DNA of 64,000 nucleotides from Streptococcaceae bacterium (GTDB taxonomy: Bacteria; Bacillota; Bacilli; Lactobacillales; Streptococcaceae). The DNA is taken from assembly GCA_031253335.1 (NCBI GenBank), contig JAIRWF010000027.1, forward strand, positions 1 to 64,000. Reading direction: 5' to 3'. The translations under genes were made by a program, and so were the position numbers. Under the pieces are notes generated by a model. The model saw only the letters and a list, made by a program, of their open reading frames with translations, did no database searches and was not told the DNA's origin. Positions 18,358 through 27,319 of the stretch are shown piece by piece (the stretch's first letter is position 1; each line of letters starts with the position of its first letter).

Positions 18358-19167
18358 ATGATGAACTTTGAGGCTTTGACTCAAAAATTAGCGAAATTGA
18401 ATCACTATCGCCCACTCAATGCGATTGAGCTAAAAGCACTCAACGAAAATATCAAAGTAGAGCATATCTGGTCAAGTAATGCCATCGAAGGCAATACGCT
18501 AACTCTAAATGAAACACGCCTCGTCTTGGAAAATGGCCTTACCGTTTCAGGTAAACCGCTCAAAAATTATTTAGAAGTGCTAGATTTGAGTGCAGCCTAT
18601 GATTATGTGGGAAGTCTCGCCTCAAAAAAGCAGAAGCTTGAAAGTAAGGATATTCGTGACATCAATCGTTTGGTCACTTTGAAAACAAGCGAAGAAAGTT
18701 CTTTGGCTGGCGCTTTTCGGAAAGTTGACGCCTATCCCAATGGTTTTCCCGACGAAAAATATAATTCTCCTTTTTTCATTTCTGAGGACGTCGAAGATTT
18801 TATTATTTGGTATAATGCTGAAAATCACTTGCACCCTGTTGAGAAAGCCGCCCAGACTCACTTGAAACTCGTCAGTATTCATCCTTTTGCAGATGGGAAT
18901 GGCCGCACGAGTCGCCTCTTTATGAATTTTGCCTTGATGACCGCAGGCTATCCGATTATTAATATCCAGCCGGACCAAGAAAGCCGGACTGCTTATATAA
19001 GTGCTTTAAGGGAGTTGCGCAATGATAATCATCCAGAAAAATTTACAGCGCTTGTTGCAGATTACGTGGATAAAACGCTGGACTTTATGTTGAAAACACT
19101 TGAACTAGCTGAGAAAAATCAATCTGATTTTGAAAAATATAAAGCCACAAGTGAACTTCCCGAATAA
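18358..19167 (+). CDS. Fic-domain protein (AMP transferase family)
   Basis: 269-residue Fic/DOC protein. The catalytic motif HPFADGNGRTSRLFMN is near residues 179-194, matching HxFx(D/E)GNGRxxR. An N-terminal SSNAIEGN (about residues 39-46) fits the self-inhibiting helix motif (S/T)xxxE(G/N) of class II Fic proteins, which do not need a separate antitoxin. Family members usually transfer AMP to target proteins; the target is unknown. GAAAGGAGG lies just before tandem ATG codons. It follows the broken HTH gene by 29 bases and ends at a terminator. It may act as an addiction or abortive-infection element in the cas region, which is an inference. Confidence 0.9.
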   Translation: MMNFEALTQKLAKLNHYRPLNAIELKALNENIKVEHIWSSNAIEGNTLTLNETRLVLENGLTVSGKPLKNYLEVLDLSAAYDYVGSLASKKQKLESKDIRDINRLVTLKTSEESSLAGAFRKVDAYPNGFPDEKYNSPFFISEDVEDFIIWYNAENHLHPVEKAAQTHLKLVSIHPFADGNGRTSRLFMNFALMTAGYPIINIQPDQESRTAYISALRELRNDNHPEKFTALVADYVDKTLDFMLKTLELAEKNQSDFEKYKATSELPE

Positions 19168-19174
19168 ACCAAAC

Positions 19175-19195
19175 CGCTCTCCACGAGCGTTTTTT
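19175..19195 (+). terminator. Terminator after the Fic gene
   Basis: CGCTC/GAGCG with a five-base loop, followed by six T residues. Confidence 0.75.
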
Positions 19196-19204
19196 GAGTA
19201 TAAA

Positions 19205-19310
19205 AAAAGACACTGGCTTCGCCAGCCGCTCCGCAGTCTTCGCCTTTCGGCTACGTTGTCTGCTTTTCAGTCCGCTAAAGCGCACGAATAAAGGCGATGA
19301 CGCCCCGTAT
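19205..19310. repeat. Degenerate left part of the hairpin-rich repeat family (copy C)
   Basis: TCTTCGCC-TTTC-GGCTACGTTGTC matches TCTTCGCC-ACTTCGT-GGCTACGCTGTC in the 26.9-kb copy, with a different loop between conserved stem arms. A second perfect hairpin (CTGGCTTCGCCAG) lies just before. The matching right module is at 19640-19684, with the type I toxin locus between them. Confidence 0.5.
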
Positions 19311-19345
19311 TTATAAGTGTCATCAAATTTGGGGGTGCTTTTTGA

Positions 19346-19477
19346 TATAATTAATACGGCTTCCTAGCCTAGAAAGGAGGTCATATGTTCAATTTCTTAC
19401 AGAAACTAACGATTGCTGTGTCGCCAGTAATAGTTAGTACTCTTCTTGCTTACTGGCATAACCACAAGAAGAAGTAA
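19346..19477 (+). CDS. Fst-like type I toxin (small membrane peptide), with promoter
   Basis: A 30-codon gene (19385-19477) preceded by an ideal ribosome site (AAAGGAGG, six bases before the ATG) and an extended -10 promoter (TGATATAAT, -10 at 19346-19351). The peptide has a short N-terminal helix, one hydrophobic segment (TIAVSPVIVSTLLAYW) with a central Pro, and a basic tail (HNHKKK). This matches the Fst/Ldr toxins, which insert into the membrane. A convergent antisense RNA gene follows and shares its terminator, the classic par layout. I extended the entry to include the promoter; the coding part starts at 19385. Confidence 0.75.
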
Positions 19478-19514
19478 ACTAGGCAGGTTTGCCCCACAAC
19501 GCTTTTAGAGTGAA

Positions 19515-19601
19515 AAAAATACCTCAGTCATTGCAGGACTGGGGTATTTGTGTTCAATTCTTACTTCAAAAATATTATAACATTTTTTAGTATATTGTCA
19601 A
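19515..19601 (-). ncRNA. Antisense RNA gene of the Fst-like locus
   Basis: A minus-strand promoter has TTGACA (19601-19596), a 16-base spacer and TATAAT (19579-19574) with an upstream TG. The predicted start is near 19567. The RNA runs about 50 bases leftward to the hairpin AAATACC-CAGTC/GACTG-GGTATTT (19517-19549), which on this strand is followed by seven T residues. The toxin mRNA ends at the same hairpin from the other side. The size and arrangement match RNA II of the plasmid pAD1 par system. Confidence 0.72.
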
Positions 19602-19639
19602 TTAAAAAGAGCGATGTCGCATTACTTTTACAAGTTGAT

Positions 19640-19684
19640 TGCCTCTGCGACTTGCGACTTTAGTCGCTTAGCGAGCAAGGACAT
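19640..19684. repeat. Right module of the hairpin-rich repeat family (copy C)
   Basis: TGCGACTTGC-GACTTTAGTC-GCTTAGCGAGCA aligns with modules at 27131-27176 and 60788-60832. The inner stem is GCGAC/GTCGC here and GCCAGC/GCTGGC at 60.8 kb. The flanking unpaired bases are conserved while the stem pairs change together. Confidence 0.6.
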
Positions 19685-19696
19685 TCCAAAAGTAAA

Positions 19697-19860
19697 TGAA
19701 AACTCCTCATGCGATGACGCCAGGCAGAAGCCTCGAGGAGTTCTACTTTTGGATACGGACTTGGTTACCTGAGTTCAGTCAGGGCCTTATTTTAACGAGT
19801 ACTTCGGATGCCGAAGCACCTAAAATACTTGCCGTGTTGAATAGAATGCCTCTAACAACA
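19697..19860 (-). ncRNA. tracrRNA
   Basis: On the minus strand, GGCATTCTATTCAACACGGC (19850-19831) is the exact complement of 20 bases of the CRISPR repeat. It is followed by AAG (the usual bulge), an extra hairpin (19826-19795), the lower-stem arm TAAAAT (19794-19789), AAGGC, a nexus-like stem CCTGA/TCAGG, GTCCGT, and a terminal stem AACTCCTC/GAGGAGTT ending near 19698 in TTTTC. The promoter is strong: TAGACA, 17 bases, TATAAT with an upstream TG. It is transcribed divergently from cas1. The 3' end is uncertain because the T run is short. Confidence 0.88.
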
Positions 19861-19865
19861 AGACC

Positions 19866-19898
19866 ATTATAGCATTTCTCGCAAGATTTGTCTATAAT
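19866..19898. promoter_or_regulatory. Overlapping divergent promoters of tracrRNA and cas1
   Basis: The tracrRNA promoter (minus) uses -10 TATAAT at 19871-19866 and -35 TAGACA at 19894-19889. The cas1 promoter (plus) uses TATAAT at 19893-19898. The tracrRNA -35 overlaps the cas1 -10 by two bases, so both promoters cannot easily be occupied at once. The cas1 -35 would fall on the tracrRNA -10. Confidence 0.7.
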
Positions 19899-19904
19899 AA
19901 AGTC

Positions 19905-20771
19905 ATGTCTTTTAGAACAGTAACCGTCAATACACATTGCAAACTTTCCTACAAAAACAATCACTTGATTTTCAAATCCGCAGAGCACACGGAGTCGATT
20001 CATATCCCTGAGGTTGATGTTCTGATTTTGGAGACGACCGATATTGCGCTCACGACCATGCTGATGGCAAAGTTGATTGAGGAAAATGTCCTCGTCATTT
20101 TTTGCGATGAAAAGCACCTCCCGTCCAGTATGGTCACGCCTTTTTACGCGCGGCACGACTCCAGCCTCCAACTTGCGAAGCAAATTGCTTGGGATGAGGA
20201 GAAAAAAGCAAGCGTCTGGACGGAAATCATTCGCCAGAAAATTGCGAATCAGCAACGTTTTTTGGAGTTCCAGCACTTTGAGAAGCAAGCTGGGCAAGTT
20301 GAAGAAATGCTTTCTGGGCTTGAGCTTTTTGACCCTAGCAATCGTGAAGGGCACGCTGCAAGGACTTATTTTGGCGCGCTTTTTGGCACGAAATTCTCCC
20401 GTGAGCAAGAAAACAGCATCAATGCGGGCCTTGACTATGGCTACACGCTCCTCATGAGTGTTTTCGCGCGTGAAATCGTAAAATGCGGCTGCATGACGCA
20501 GCTCGGCCTCAAGCACGTCAATCAATTTAATGAGTTCAATCTGGCGAGTGATCTCATGGAGCCTTTTCGTCCGTTGGTGGATACGATTGTCTATCGCGAG
20601 AAGCAAAATTCTTTTGACTATATCAAGCGCTATCTCTTTGAAATTTTTGAGAAGACCTACAGCTATCGTGGTCAAGAGATGTACCTGACCAATATCGCCC
20701 AAGACTATGTGAAGCGTGTGATTGACTGCTTGCACGGAGAGAAAAAAGAAGTCCCGGAGTTTAGATTGTGA
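19905..20771 (+). CDS. cas1: CRISPR-associated integrase Cas1 (type II-A)
   Basis: Metal-dependent nuclease/integrase that inserts new spacers with Cas2. It has 288 residues, normal for type II. The conserved metal ligands appear in [14 protein letters not shown] (Glu near residue 149), [17 protein letters not shown] (His near 205) and MEPFRPLVD (Glu near 220). TATAAT ends six bases before the ATG and there is no ribosome site, so it is probably leaderless. cas2 starts within its stop codon (GTGA overlap). It is intact, although cas9 in the same locus is broken. Confidence 0.96.
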   Translation: MSFRTVTVNTHCKLSYKNNHLIFKSAEHTESIHIPEVDVLILETTDIALTTMLMAKLIEENVLVIFCDEKHLPSSMVTPFYARHDSSLQLAKQIAWDEEKKASVWTEIIRQKIANQQRFLEFQHFEKQAGQVEEMLSGLELFDPSNREGHAARTYFGALFGTKFSREQENSINAGLDYGYTLLMSVFAREIVKCGCMTQLGLKHVNQFNEFNLASDLMEPFRPLVDTIVYREKQNSFDYIKRYLFEIFEKTYSYRGQEMYLTNIAQDYVKRVIDCLHGEKKEVPEFRL

Positions 20772-21160
20772 GCTATAGGTATATGAGAATGATTTTGATG
20801 TTTGATTTGCCGATGGACACGCCGGACGAGAAACGCGCCTATCGAAAATTCCGCAAATATCTCTTGTCGGAGGGCTTTATCATGCACCAGTACAGCGTGT
20901 ATAGCAAGCTTTTGCTCAATAGTACAGCGAATACCGCACTTGTAGCCCGTCTTAAAAAGCACAATCCCAAAATGGGCAATATCAGCGTACTCACGGTCAC
21001 GGAAAAGCAATTTGCACGGATGATTTTACTGCATGGCGAGCGCGACACCAGTGTGGCTAATAGCGACAAGCGGGTCGTCTTTTTGGGCCATGACCCTTTG
21101 GAAGATTTTAATAAAGATGAAGAAGAGGAGGGTGCTGAAGATGATGAAGCTAAACTTTGA
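20768..21160 (+). CDS. cas2: CRISPR-associated Cas2
   Basis: Small ferredoxin-fold partner of Cas1 in spacer integration. It shows the type II-A N-terminus [21 protein letters not shown], with the conserved Asp after the first strand, and [14 protein letters not shown]. At 130 residues it is longer than usual because of a very acidic tail ([13 protein letters not shown]). Part of that tail is encoded by bases that also hold the ribosome site of csn2 (GAGGAGG). The start is GTG at 20768, overlapping the cas1 stop; an ATG at 20783 or 20789 is possible. Confidence 0.94.
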   Translation: MSYRYMRMILMFDLPMDTPDEKRAYRKFRKYLLSEGFIMHQYSVYSKLLLNSTANTALVARLKKHNPKMGNISVLTVTEKQFARMILLHGERDTSVANSDKRVVFLGHDPLEDFNKDEEEEGAEDDEAKL

Positions 21161-21827
21161 ATTTTTAGATGAGCCGCTGGAAATCAATGGTCTCACGAGT
21201 GTGATTCTCGAGGATAAACGGATTTTTGCCAAAGTCATTCAGGAACTCTACCGCTACACGGGAGAAGTGGACTACCTGAAGCTTTTTGATGAGAGCTATA
21301 AGTCCTTAAAATCTGCGGAACTCATGATTATCACAGATGTTTTGGGCTTTGATGTGAATTCTGCGAGTGTTCTGAAGCTCATCTATCAAGATTTGGAGCT
21401 GCAAATTTCTGAGAAGCCCGAGGTCAAGACGGAGATTGAAAATCTCTTGCAGGAAGTCACGAATCTTGTCAATGCAGAATTGCTGGATTTTGAGATTGAC
21501 CTGGAGTCCGATGAAATTACCTTTCCTGAGGTCTTCAAGGTGCTGGGCGTCCAGGTCGAGATCAAAAGTGACACGATTTTTGAGCGGATGGAAGAGATCA
21601 TCGAGGTTTTTAAGTATCTCTCCAAAAAGAAACTCTTGATTTTCGTGAACTGCGGGAGCTACCTGACGGCAAAAGAAGTCAACTACCTGCAAGAGTATAT
21701 CGGCCTGCATGAAATCAGCTGTCTCATGCTTGACAATACCCGATTTGACGGGATTTCTAAGCGTTTTGTGCTGGATGGAGACTTGATATTACTGGAAGAA
21801 AGTGGTAAAATAAAAACTAAAGATTAG
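21141..21827 (+). CDS. csn2: CRISPR-associated Csn2
   Basis: Ring-forming, DNA-end-binding protein needed for spacer acquisition in type II-A systems. At 228 residues it is the short Csn2 form of S. pyogenes. It begins [15 protein letters not shown], has acidic calcium-binding-type regions ([16 protein letters not shown]), a helix [29 protein letters not shown] and ends [10 protein letters not shown]. It overlaps the end of cas2 by 20 bases. The leader and array begin about 110 bases downstream. Its presence assigns the system to subtype II-A. Confidence 0.93.
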   Translation: MMKLNFEFLDEPLEINGLTSVILEDKRIFAKVIQELYRYTGEVDYLKLFDESYKSLKSAELMIITDVLGFDVNSASVLKLIYQDLELQISEKPEVKTEIENLLQEVTNLVNAELLDFEIDLESDEITFPEVFKVLGVQVEIKSDTIFERMEEIIEVFKYLSKKKLLIFVNCGSYLTAKEVNYLQEYIGLHEISCLMLDNTRFDGISKRFVLDGDLILLEESGKIKTKD

Positions 21828-21936
21828 TTCTTTGAAAATTTAAAACACGAAATGAGTATTCTGTTCTGAAAGCCTGCCAAGCCTAATGGCATAAGGCTAA
21901 TCCCTCGAATTTTGAAAAATTAAAAAATCCTGCGAG
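21828..21936 (+). promoter_or_regulatory. CRISPR leader
   Basis: AT-rich 109-base stretch between csn2 and the first repeat. It ends CTGCGAG directly at the repeat, close to the conserved leader-end motifs (CTACGAG or ATTTGAG) that guide integration in type II-A. It also contains a near-perfect dyad, AGCCTAATGGCATAAGGCT, at 21880-21898. I do not see a convincing array promoter. Confidence 0.65.
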
Positions 21937-22170
21937 GTTTTAGCGCCGTGTTGAATAGAATGCCCCCAAAACCGTCAAAAATTATAAAAAAACTGTATGC
22001 TGGTTTTAGCGCCGTGTTGAATAGAATGCCCCCAAAACCGCCCGAAATTGTCACAACGTCGCCGATTTGTTTTAGCGCCGTGTTGAATAGAATGCCCCCA
22101 AAACCATATGTCAAGAATAAAGTATTAAATTTGTGTTTTAGCGCCTTACGGATATGCTAGTTTTTTCACC
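21937..22170 (+). CRISPR. Type II-A CRISPR array, three spacers
   Basis: Three identical 36-base repeats at 21937-21972, 22003-22038 and 22069-22104. They start GTTTTAGCGCCGTGTTGAAT and end GCCCCCAAAAC. The spacers are exactly 30 bases each (21973-22002, 22039-22068, 22105-22134). A degenerate terminal repeat at 22135 keeps only about the first 12 bases, which fixes the direction with the leader on the left. All three spacers begin with C, so the repeat could also be read as 37 bases. The array is short, fitting an old or rarely used system. Confidence 0.97.
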
Positions 22171-22235
22171 CCAGTTAGCCTTCAAAAGTAACCCGGTTTT
22201 TGGACACGTCCTTTATTCTAGTTCAGGAGGGATAA

Positions 22236-22295
22236 TAGAGCCCCGACTTTGGAAGAGATGTTTTTCCTCTTCTGAAGTCGGGGCTCTAATTTTTT
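22236..22295 (+). terminator. Terminator after the CRISPR array
   Basis: TAGAGCCCCGACTT/AAGTCGGGGCTCTA is a long G+C-rich stem with a roughly 24-base AG/T-rich loop region and six T residues. It ends the array transcript just before uvrA. Confidence 0.9.
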
Positions 22296-22323
22296 GCTTT
22301 CAAATTTGTTATAATTAGCTATT

Positions 22324-25137
22324 ATGCCTCAAGATAAAATTATCATTCATGGTGCGCGTGAGCACAATCTCAAAAATATTGATGTCACGATTCCGCGGGA
22401 CCAGCTCGTGGTGGTCACTGGCGTCTCAGGCTCAGGAAAGTCGAGCCTTGCTTTTGAGACCCTTTATGCCGAAGGACAACGTCGATATGTCGAAAGTCTG
22501 TCGGCCTATGCTCGCCAATTTCTGGGAAATATGGACAAGCCTGATGTCGATAGCATCGACGGTCTTTCGCCTGCCATTTCCATTGATCAGAAGACGACGA
22601 GTAAAAATCCGCGCTCGACGGTGGGGACAGTCACAGAAATCAATGATTACCTGCGTTTGCTCTATGCGCGGGTTGGGGTACCTTATTGTGTGAATGGTCA
22701 TGGAGAAATTTCCGCCCAGTCGCCTGAAGAAATTGTGAATCAAATCTTGGAACTCCCAGAAAAGACGCGGCTTCAAATTTTGGCGCCTGTTGCCAGGAAA
22801 GCCAAAGGCACGCATGCGCGGACGCTCGAGCAAATAGCCAAAGACGGTTACGTCCGTGCCCGCATTGACGGTGAGGTCTTTGATGTGTCGGATGCGCCTG
22901 AGCTCGACAAAAACAAGAAGCACGATATTGAAGTGGTGGTCGATCGGATTGTCATCAAGCAAGATATTCGTTCGCGACTCTTTGACTCGGTCGAAACAGC
23001 ACTGCGCTTATCTGAAGGTTATGTAATCGTGGATACCATGGACGGCAATGAGCTGCTTTTTAGCGAATTTTATGCTTGCCCCGTTTGTGGTTTCACGGTG
23101 CCAGAGCTGGAACCCCGTTTATTCTCGTTCAATGCGCCTTTTGGGCAATGCCCAGAGTGTGAAGGCCTTGGCATGAAACTCGAAGCTGACGTGGATCTCC
23201 TTATTCCTGATAAGTCGAAGACGCTGAATGAAGGGGCGATTGTCTATTGGTACGGGAAGACTTCGACTTACTATCCTGCCTTGCTTGAGCAGGCCTGCGC
23301 AACCTACAAAATCCCGATGGATAAACCTTGGGAGAAATTGACGGCGAAGCAGCAAGATATTATCTTAAACGGCTCGGATGAACTTTTCCACTTCGAGCAT
23401 ATGGGGGATTTCGGCTATCGCAATCAGGATATGCCTTTTGAGGGTGTCATTCCAAACCTCTGGCGACGTTATCAGTCGGGCATGACGGAGTCTAGCCGTG
23501 AGGTGGCGCGTGCTTACATGACGGAGCTTCCTTGTACGACCTGCCATGGTTTGCGTCTCAATGATCAAGCGCTTTCTGTCAAAGTCGGCAAGAAAAATAT
23601 TGCTGAGTTTTCGAGTATGGCGATTGTCGATACTCTCGCTTATGTTAAGACGTTAAAACTCAAGAAAAATGAAGAAACGATTGCGCGTCCCATTTTAAAG
23701 GAAATTGATGACCGCCTGACCTTTTTGGAAAATGTAGGCCTCGATTATCTGACATTATCACGAAGCGCAGGCACGCTGTCGGGTGGAGAATCCCAGCGGA
23801 TTCGTTTGGCAACGCAGATTGGCTCCAATCTTTCTGGTGTCTTGTATATTCTTGATGAACCTTCGATTGGTCTGCATCAACGGGATAATGATCGTCTGAT
23901 TGATAGCCTCAAAAAAATGCGGGATTTGGGCAATACCTTGATTGTCGTCGAGCACGACGAAGATACCATGATGGCCGCAGATTGGCTGATTGACGTCGGA
24001 CCTGGTGCAGGGGACTTGGGCGGCGAAATCATCGCTTCAGGGACGCCTCAACAAGTAGCGAAAGATAAAAAGTCCTTGACTGGGCAGTATTTGAGCGGGA
24101 AAAAATCCATTCCTGTCCCTGAAAAACGCCGTAAAGCAGGGAAGGATAAATTGACCGTCTTAGGTGCTGAAGAAAATAATTTGCAAAAGCTGGATGTCGG
24201 TTTCCCACTAGGCTTGATGACGGCAGTGACTGGGGTTTCAGGCTCTGGAAAATCGACGCTGGTCAATGCCATCTTGAAAAAATCGCTTGCGCAAAAGCTC
24301 AATCATAACTCTGAAAAGCCTGGGAAACATACCGATTTAAAGGGCTGGGAGAAGATTGATCGCTTGATTGACATTGATCAAAGCCCGATTGGGCGAACGC
24401 CACGCTCGAATCCAGCGACTTACACGAGTGTCTTTGATGATATGCGCGATTTGTATGCCAACACCAATGAGGCCAAGGTGCGCGGCTATAAAAAAGGGCG
24501 TTTTAGCTTTAATGTCAAGGGGGGACGTTGTGAGGCTTGCTCGGGCGACGGGATTATCAAGATTGAGATGAATTTCCTACCTGATGTCTATGTGCCTTGT
24601 GAAGTGTGTCACGGGCGCAGGTACAACTCTGAGACGCTTGAGGTACACTATAAAGGGAAAAATATCTCGGAGGTGCTCAATATGCGCGTCTCTGAGGCTT
24701 TGGAATTTTTCCAAAACGTGCCGAAAATTGCGCGGAAGCTCCAGACGATTGTCGATGTGGGCTTGGGCTATGTCCAGCTGGGGCAACCTGCAACAACTTT
24801 ATCTGGCGGTGAGGCGCAGCGTATGAAACTTGCCTCTGAACTCCAAAAACGTGCCACAGGAAAGACTCTGTATATCTTGGACGAACCGACGACGGGTCTT
24901 CATACGGATGATATCCGCGTGTTGCTGGACGTGATGAATCGCCTCGTTGATCAAGGGAATACGATTGTGGTGATTGAGCATAATCTTGATGTCATCAAGA
25001 CGGCGGACTGGATCATTGACCTGGGCCCTGAAGGTGGTGCTGGTGGAGGAACCTTGATTGCTGCGGGGACACCAGAGGACGTCGCAAAGGTCAAAGAAAG
25101 CTATACGGGACAGTATTTGAAAGGGAAATTAGCCTGA
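22324..25137 (+). CDS. uvrA: UvrABC excinuclease subunit A
   Basis: DNA damage-recognition ATPase of nucleotide excision repair, 937 residues. It has two ABC ATPase modules: Walker [13 protein letters not shown] near residue 33 with signature [12 protein letters not shown] near 485, and [12 protein letters not shown] near 640 with [12 protein letters not shown] near 825. Zinc-binding Cys pairs are seen in CPVCGF and CPEC, and in CEACSGDG and CEVCHGRR. An extended -10 (TATAAT at 22310-22315) lies eight bases before the ATG without a ribosome site, so the mRNA is probably leaderless. It follows the CRISPR array terminator. Confidence 0.98.
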   Translation: MPQDKIIIHGAREHNLKNIDVTIPRDQLVVVTGVSGSGKSSLAFETLYAEGQRRYVESLSAYARQFLGNMDKPDVDSIDGLSPAISIDQKTTSKNPRSTVGTVTEINDYLRLLYARVGVPYCVNGHGEISAQSPEEIVNQILELPEKTRLQILAPVARKAKGTHARTLEQIAKDGYVRARIDGEVFDVSDAPELDKNKKHDIEVVVDRIVIKQDIRSRLFDSVETALRLSEGYVIVDTMDGNELLFSEFYACPVCGFTVPELEPRLFSFNAPFGQCPECEGLGMKLEADVDLLIPDKSKTLNEGAIVYWYGKTSTYYPALLEQACATYKIPMDKPWEKLTAKQQDIILNGSDELFHFEHMGDFGYRNQDMPFEGVIPNLWRRYQSGMTESSREVARAYMTELPCTTCHGLRLNDQALSVKVGKKNIAEFSSMAIVDTLAYVKTLKLKKNEETIARPILKEIDDRLTFLENVGLDYLTLSRSAGTLSGGESQRIRLATQIGSNLSGVLYILDEPSIGLHQRDNDRLIDSLKKMRDLGNTLIVVEHDEDTMMAADWLIDVGPGAGDLGGEIIASGTPQQVAKDKKSLTGQYLSGKKSIPVPEKRRKAGKDKLTVLGAEENNLQKLDVGFPLGLMTAVTGVSGSGKSTLVNAILKKSLAQKLNHNSEKPGKHTDLKGWEKIDRLIDIDQSPIGRTPRSNPATYTSVFDDMRDLYANTNEAKVRGYKKGRFSFNVKGGRCEACSGDGIIKIEMNFLPDVYVPCEVCHGRRYNSETLEVHYKGKNISEVLNMRVSEALEFFQNVPKIARKLQTIVDVGLGYVQLGQPATTLSGGEAQRMKLASELQKRATGKTLYILDEPTTGLHTDDIRVLLDVMNRLVDQGNTIVVIEHNLDVIKTADWIIDLGPEGGAGGGTLIAAGTPEDVAKVKESYTGQYLKGKLA

Positions 25138-25159
25138 CAGGTGTCGGGATTTTTTCTTT
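25134..25159 (+). terminator. uvrA terminator
   Basis: CCTGACA/TGTCGGG stem with a two-base loop and six T residues, overlapping the uvrA stop codon. Confidence 0.75.
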
Positions 25160-25182
25160 GAAAAAGTGCTACAATAAACTAA

Positions 25183-26097
25183 ATGACAACGATAGTACTG
25201 AATGCGCTGGCGCTGCTTGTCACCATCCTGCTAGCTTTTGCTGTAAAGAGCTGGGGTATTTTGCGTCAAGAAGATGGGCAGACAGTCGCTAAAATCGTGG
25301 TTTGGGTGACGTTGCCTGCAACGCTAATTGTGGGGGTTAATGGCTTTCACTTGAGTGCTGAGGTCTTTGCTTTACTGGGTCTTGGAGTGCTGTGCAATGT
25401 GCTTGCCATGGGGCTGGGCTATGTAGTCAGTGGACGCGAAACTTCTGCGCGACGGGGGCTTTATTTGTTTAATGTGGGGGGCTACAATATTGGAAATTTC
25501 ACGATTCCTTTTGTGTCAAGCTTTTTTCCTGTGGCGATTCCATTTCTCGCGATGTTTGATATGGGAAATTCACTCATGGTGACGGGAACGACACAGGGTC
25601 TTGTGGAAGGGATTTTAGGAAAACGGCAACAGGGTCTCGATTTTCGTGTGATTGGGCGCATTTTGCTCAAGAGTCCGCCTTTTTTGACGTATATGGGGAT
25701 GCTAGTCCTTGCGGCTGTGGGTGTGAAACTACCTAGTCAGGTGCTTGTGCCTGTCAGGTTTTTGGCATCGGGGAATTCGTTTTTGTCTTTGTTTATGATT
25801 GGACTGTTCATGCAGTTTGAACTTCGAAAACTCAAGGCGGTGTGGGGGATTTTGCTCGCGCGCTATGCGGGGGCTGCGGTTCTTTCAGCTCTTTGTTATT
25901 TTTTGTTGCCTTTTCCTAGCTTTGTGCGGGAAGTGCTTGTTCTCGTGCTCTTTTGTCCGATTTCGTTTTTAACAACCATCCAAGCGGTGCAATTTGGCGC
26001 GGATGAGGGGGAGGCGGGTCTGGCATCAAGCCTTTCGATGTTGCTCTCACTCCTATTTATGAGTGGAATTGTGATGCTTTTTGGCTTAAGAACTTGA
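25183..26097 (+). CDS. AEC-family permease (auxin efflux carrier-like)
   Basis: 304-residue integral membrane protein with about ten hydrophobic segments in two inverted halves. NVGGYNIGNFTIPF in the first half and FLASGNSFLSLFMIGLFMQ after the central loop are typical of the auxin efflux carrier/malate permease family. The substrate is unknown; bacterial members carry malate or other small acids. TACAAT ends seven bases before the ATG and no ribosome site is present, so it is probably leaderless. Bases are strongly G-rich on this strand, unlike cas9 or ffh. Confidence 0.87.
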   Translation: MTTIVLNALALLVTILLAFAVKSWGILRQEDGQTVAKIVVWVTLPATLIVGVNGFHLSAEVFALLGLGVLCNVLAMGLGYVVSGRETSARRGLYLFNVGGYNIGNFTIPFVSSFFPVAIPFLAMFDMGNSLMVTGTTQGLVEGILGKRQQGLDFRVIGRILLKSPPFLTYMGMLVLAAVGVKLPSQVLVPVRFLASGNSFLSLFMIGLFMQFELRKLKAVWGILLARYAGAAVLSALCYFLLPFPSFVREVLVLVLFCPISFLTTIQAVQFGADEGEAGLASSLSMLLSLLFMSGIVMLFGLRT

Positions 26098-26171
26098 GCT
26101 ATTTCGGAGTAGCTATGAGCGCGTAGTGGTGCTAGCAATTTAGATGAAATTTTGCTAAAATAGTAAAATCT

Positions 26172-26867
26172 ATGGACGATTTACAGGAAAAATTGCAAGC
26201 GCAATGGGGAATTGTCTTTCGGGACGTTCGGCTTTTAACGACGGCTTTTACGCACTCGTCGTATCAAAATGAGCAAAAGCTGCCCAAGATTGCGAATAAT
26301 GAGCGTTTGGAGTTTTTGGGGGATGCGGCTTTGCAACTTGTGATTTCGCGTTATTTGTATGAGCGTTTTCCAGAGAAGTTAGAGGGGGAGCTGTCCAAGT
26401 TGCGCAGTTCGATTGTGCGGACGGAGTCACTAGCGGACTTTACGCGTCGTTGCGGCTTTCAGGACTTTCTGCTTTTGGGCAACGGCGAGGAGAAGACGGG
26501 GGGACGCGAGCGGGATACGATTTTAGAGAATTTGTTTGAGGCTTTTTTGGGCGCTTTGCTCGAGGATCAGGGAATTGAGGCGGTGACGCATTTTCTGGAA
26601 GAGGTAGTGATACCGCATGTGGAACTGGGAGACTATGAGCGCGTGACAGACTGGAAAACAGCTTTGCAGGAGGCTTTGCAGGCAGGGGGAGATACAGAGA
26701 TTGAGTATCGTGTCATGGAGGAGTCGGGACCTGCGCATGATAGGCGTTTCCGAGTGTCTGTCTTTGAGAAGGGGCGGGAACTTGGAACGGGGGAAGGTCA
26801 CTCAAAGAAGCTTGCGGAGCAGGATGCGGCGCATCAGGCCTTTGAAAAGGCGAAAGAGCGCACGTAA
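26172..26867 (+). CDS. rnc: Ribonuclease III
   Basis: Double-stranded RNA endonuclease for rRNA and mRNA processing. In type II CRISPR systems it also cuts the crRNA:tracrRNA duplex, so it is a host factor for the locus 5 kb upstream. It has 231 residues: catalytic domain with [15 protein letters not shown] (metal-binding Glu and Asp) near residue 42 and [15 protein letters not shown] near 116, then a C-terminal double-stranded RNA-binding domain from about 157 ([14 protein letters not shown] to [12 protein letters not shown]). TAAAAT lies ten bases before the ATG and no ribosome site is seen. smc follows after repeat copy A. Confidence 0.97.
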   Translation: MDDLQEKLQAQWGIVFRDVRLLTTAFTHSSYQNEQKLPKIANNERLEFLGDAALQLVISRYLYERFPEKLEGELSKLRSSIVRTESLADFTRRCGFQDFLLLGNGEEKTGGRERDTILENLFEAFLGALLEDQGIEAVTHFLEEVVIPHVELGDYERVTDWKTALQEALQAGGDTEIEYRVMEESGPAHDRRFRVSVFEKGRELGTGEGHSKKLAEQDAAHQAFEKAKERT

Positions 26868-26879
26868 AAAGATAGTTAA

Positions 26880-27200
26880 GGGCGTGTCTATCTCCGCCAC
26901 TTGTGTCGGGCTGTCCGCTCTGATAACCCTACTAGCATCGCTGTAAGGTGCAGACCGCACCAACAGACGTCCTTTGCTAAGGCGCAGACCGCGCCAAGTC
27001 GAGCCGCAAAAACCGTTTTGCTTTTGAAGGCTATCTTCGCCACTTCGTGGCTACGCTGTCCATTCTCTGTTGGCGCTTTAGCGCCTTAGAGCGAATGGAC
27101 ATGCTTTAGCTAGGCGAAAAAGCAGGGCGTTGCCATGCGACTTGCCAGCTATGCTTGCTTAGCGAGCATGGACAGCACAGCGCAAAGCGCGGAGATAGAG
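26880..27200. repeat. Hairpin-rich interspersed repeat, copy A
   Basis: A non-coding element of about 320 bases between rnc and smc. Its ends are inverted (CTATCTCCGC at 26888-26897, GCGGAGATAG at 27189-27198). Its first 140 and last 90 bases are nearly identical to the element at 60464-60862, while the middle differs. The middle here has CCACTTCGTGG and a nested hairpin TGTCCATTC/GAATGGACA around GGCGCTTTAGCGCC. I see no coding capacity. Confidence 0.85.
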
Positions 27201-27319
27201 GTAACCTTAATATCGGGTAGCGAAAGCAAGTGGGCAAAGTTACGCAAGGTCTCGTGCAGATAGGCAATAGCAGGTTAATCGGGATAACTTAACAGAAAAT
27301 TTGTGGAAAGGAGGTGTGC

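Noticed and set aside
19779-20735. Long minus-strand reading frame (318 codons) opposite cas1
   Set aside because: It is the shadow of cas1, runs through the tracrRNA gene, has no ribosome site and no recognisable domain.
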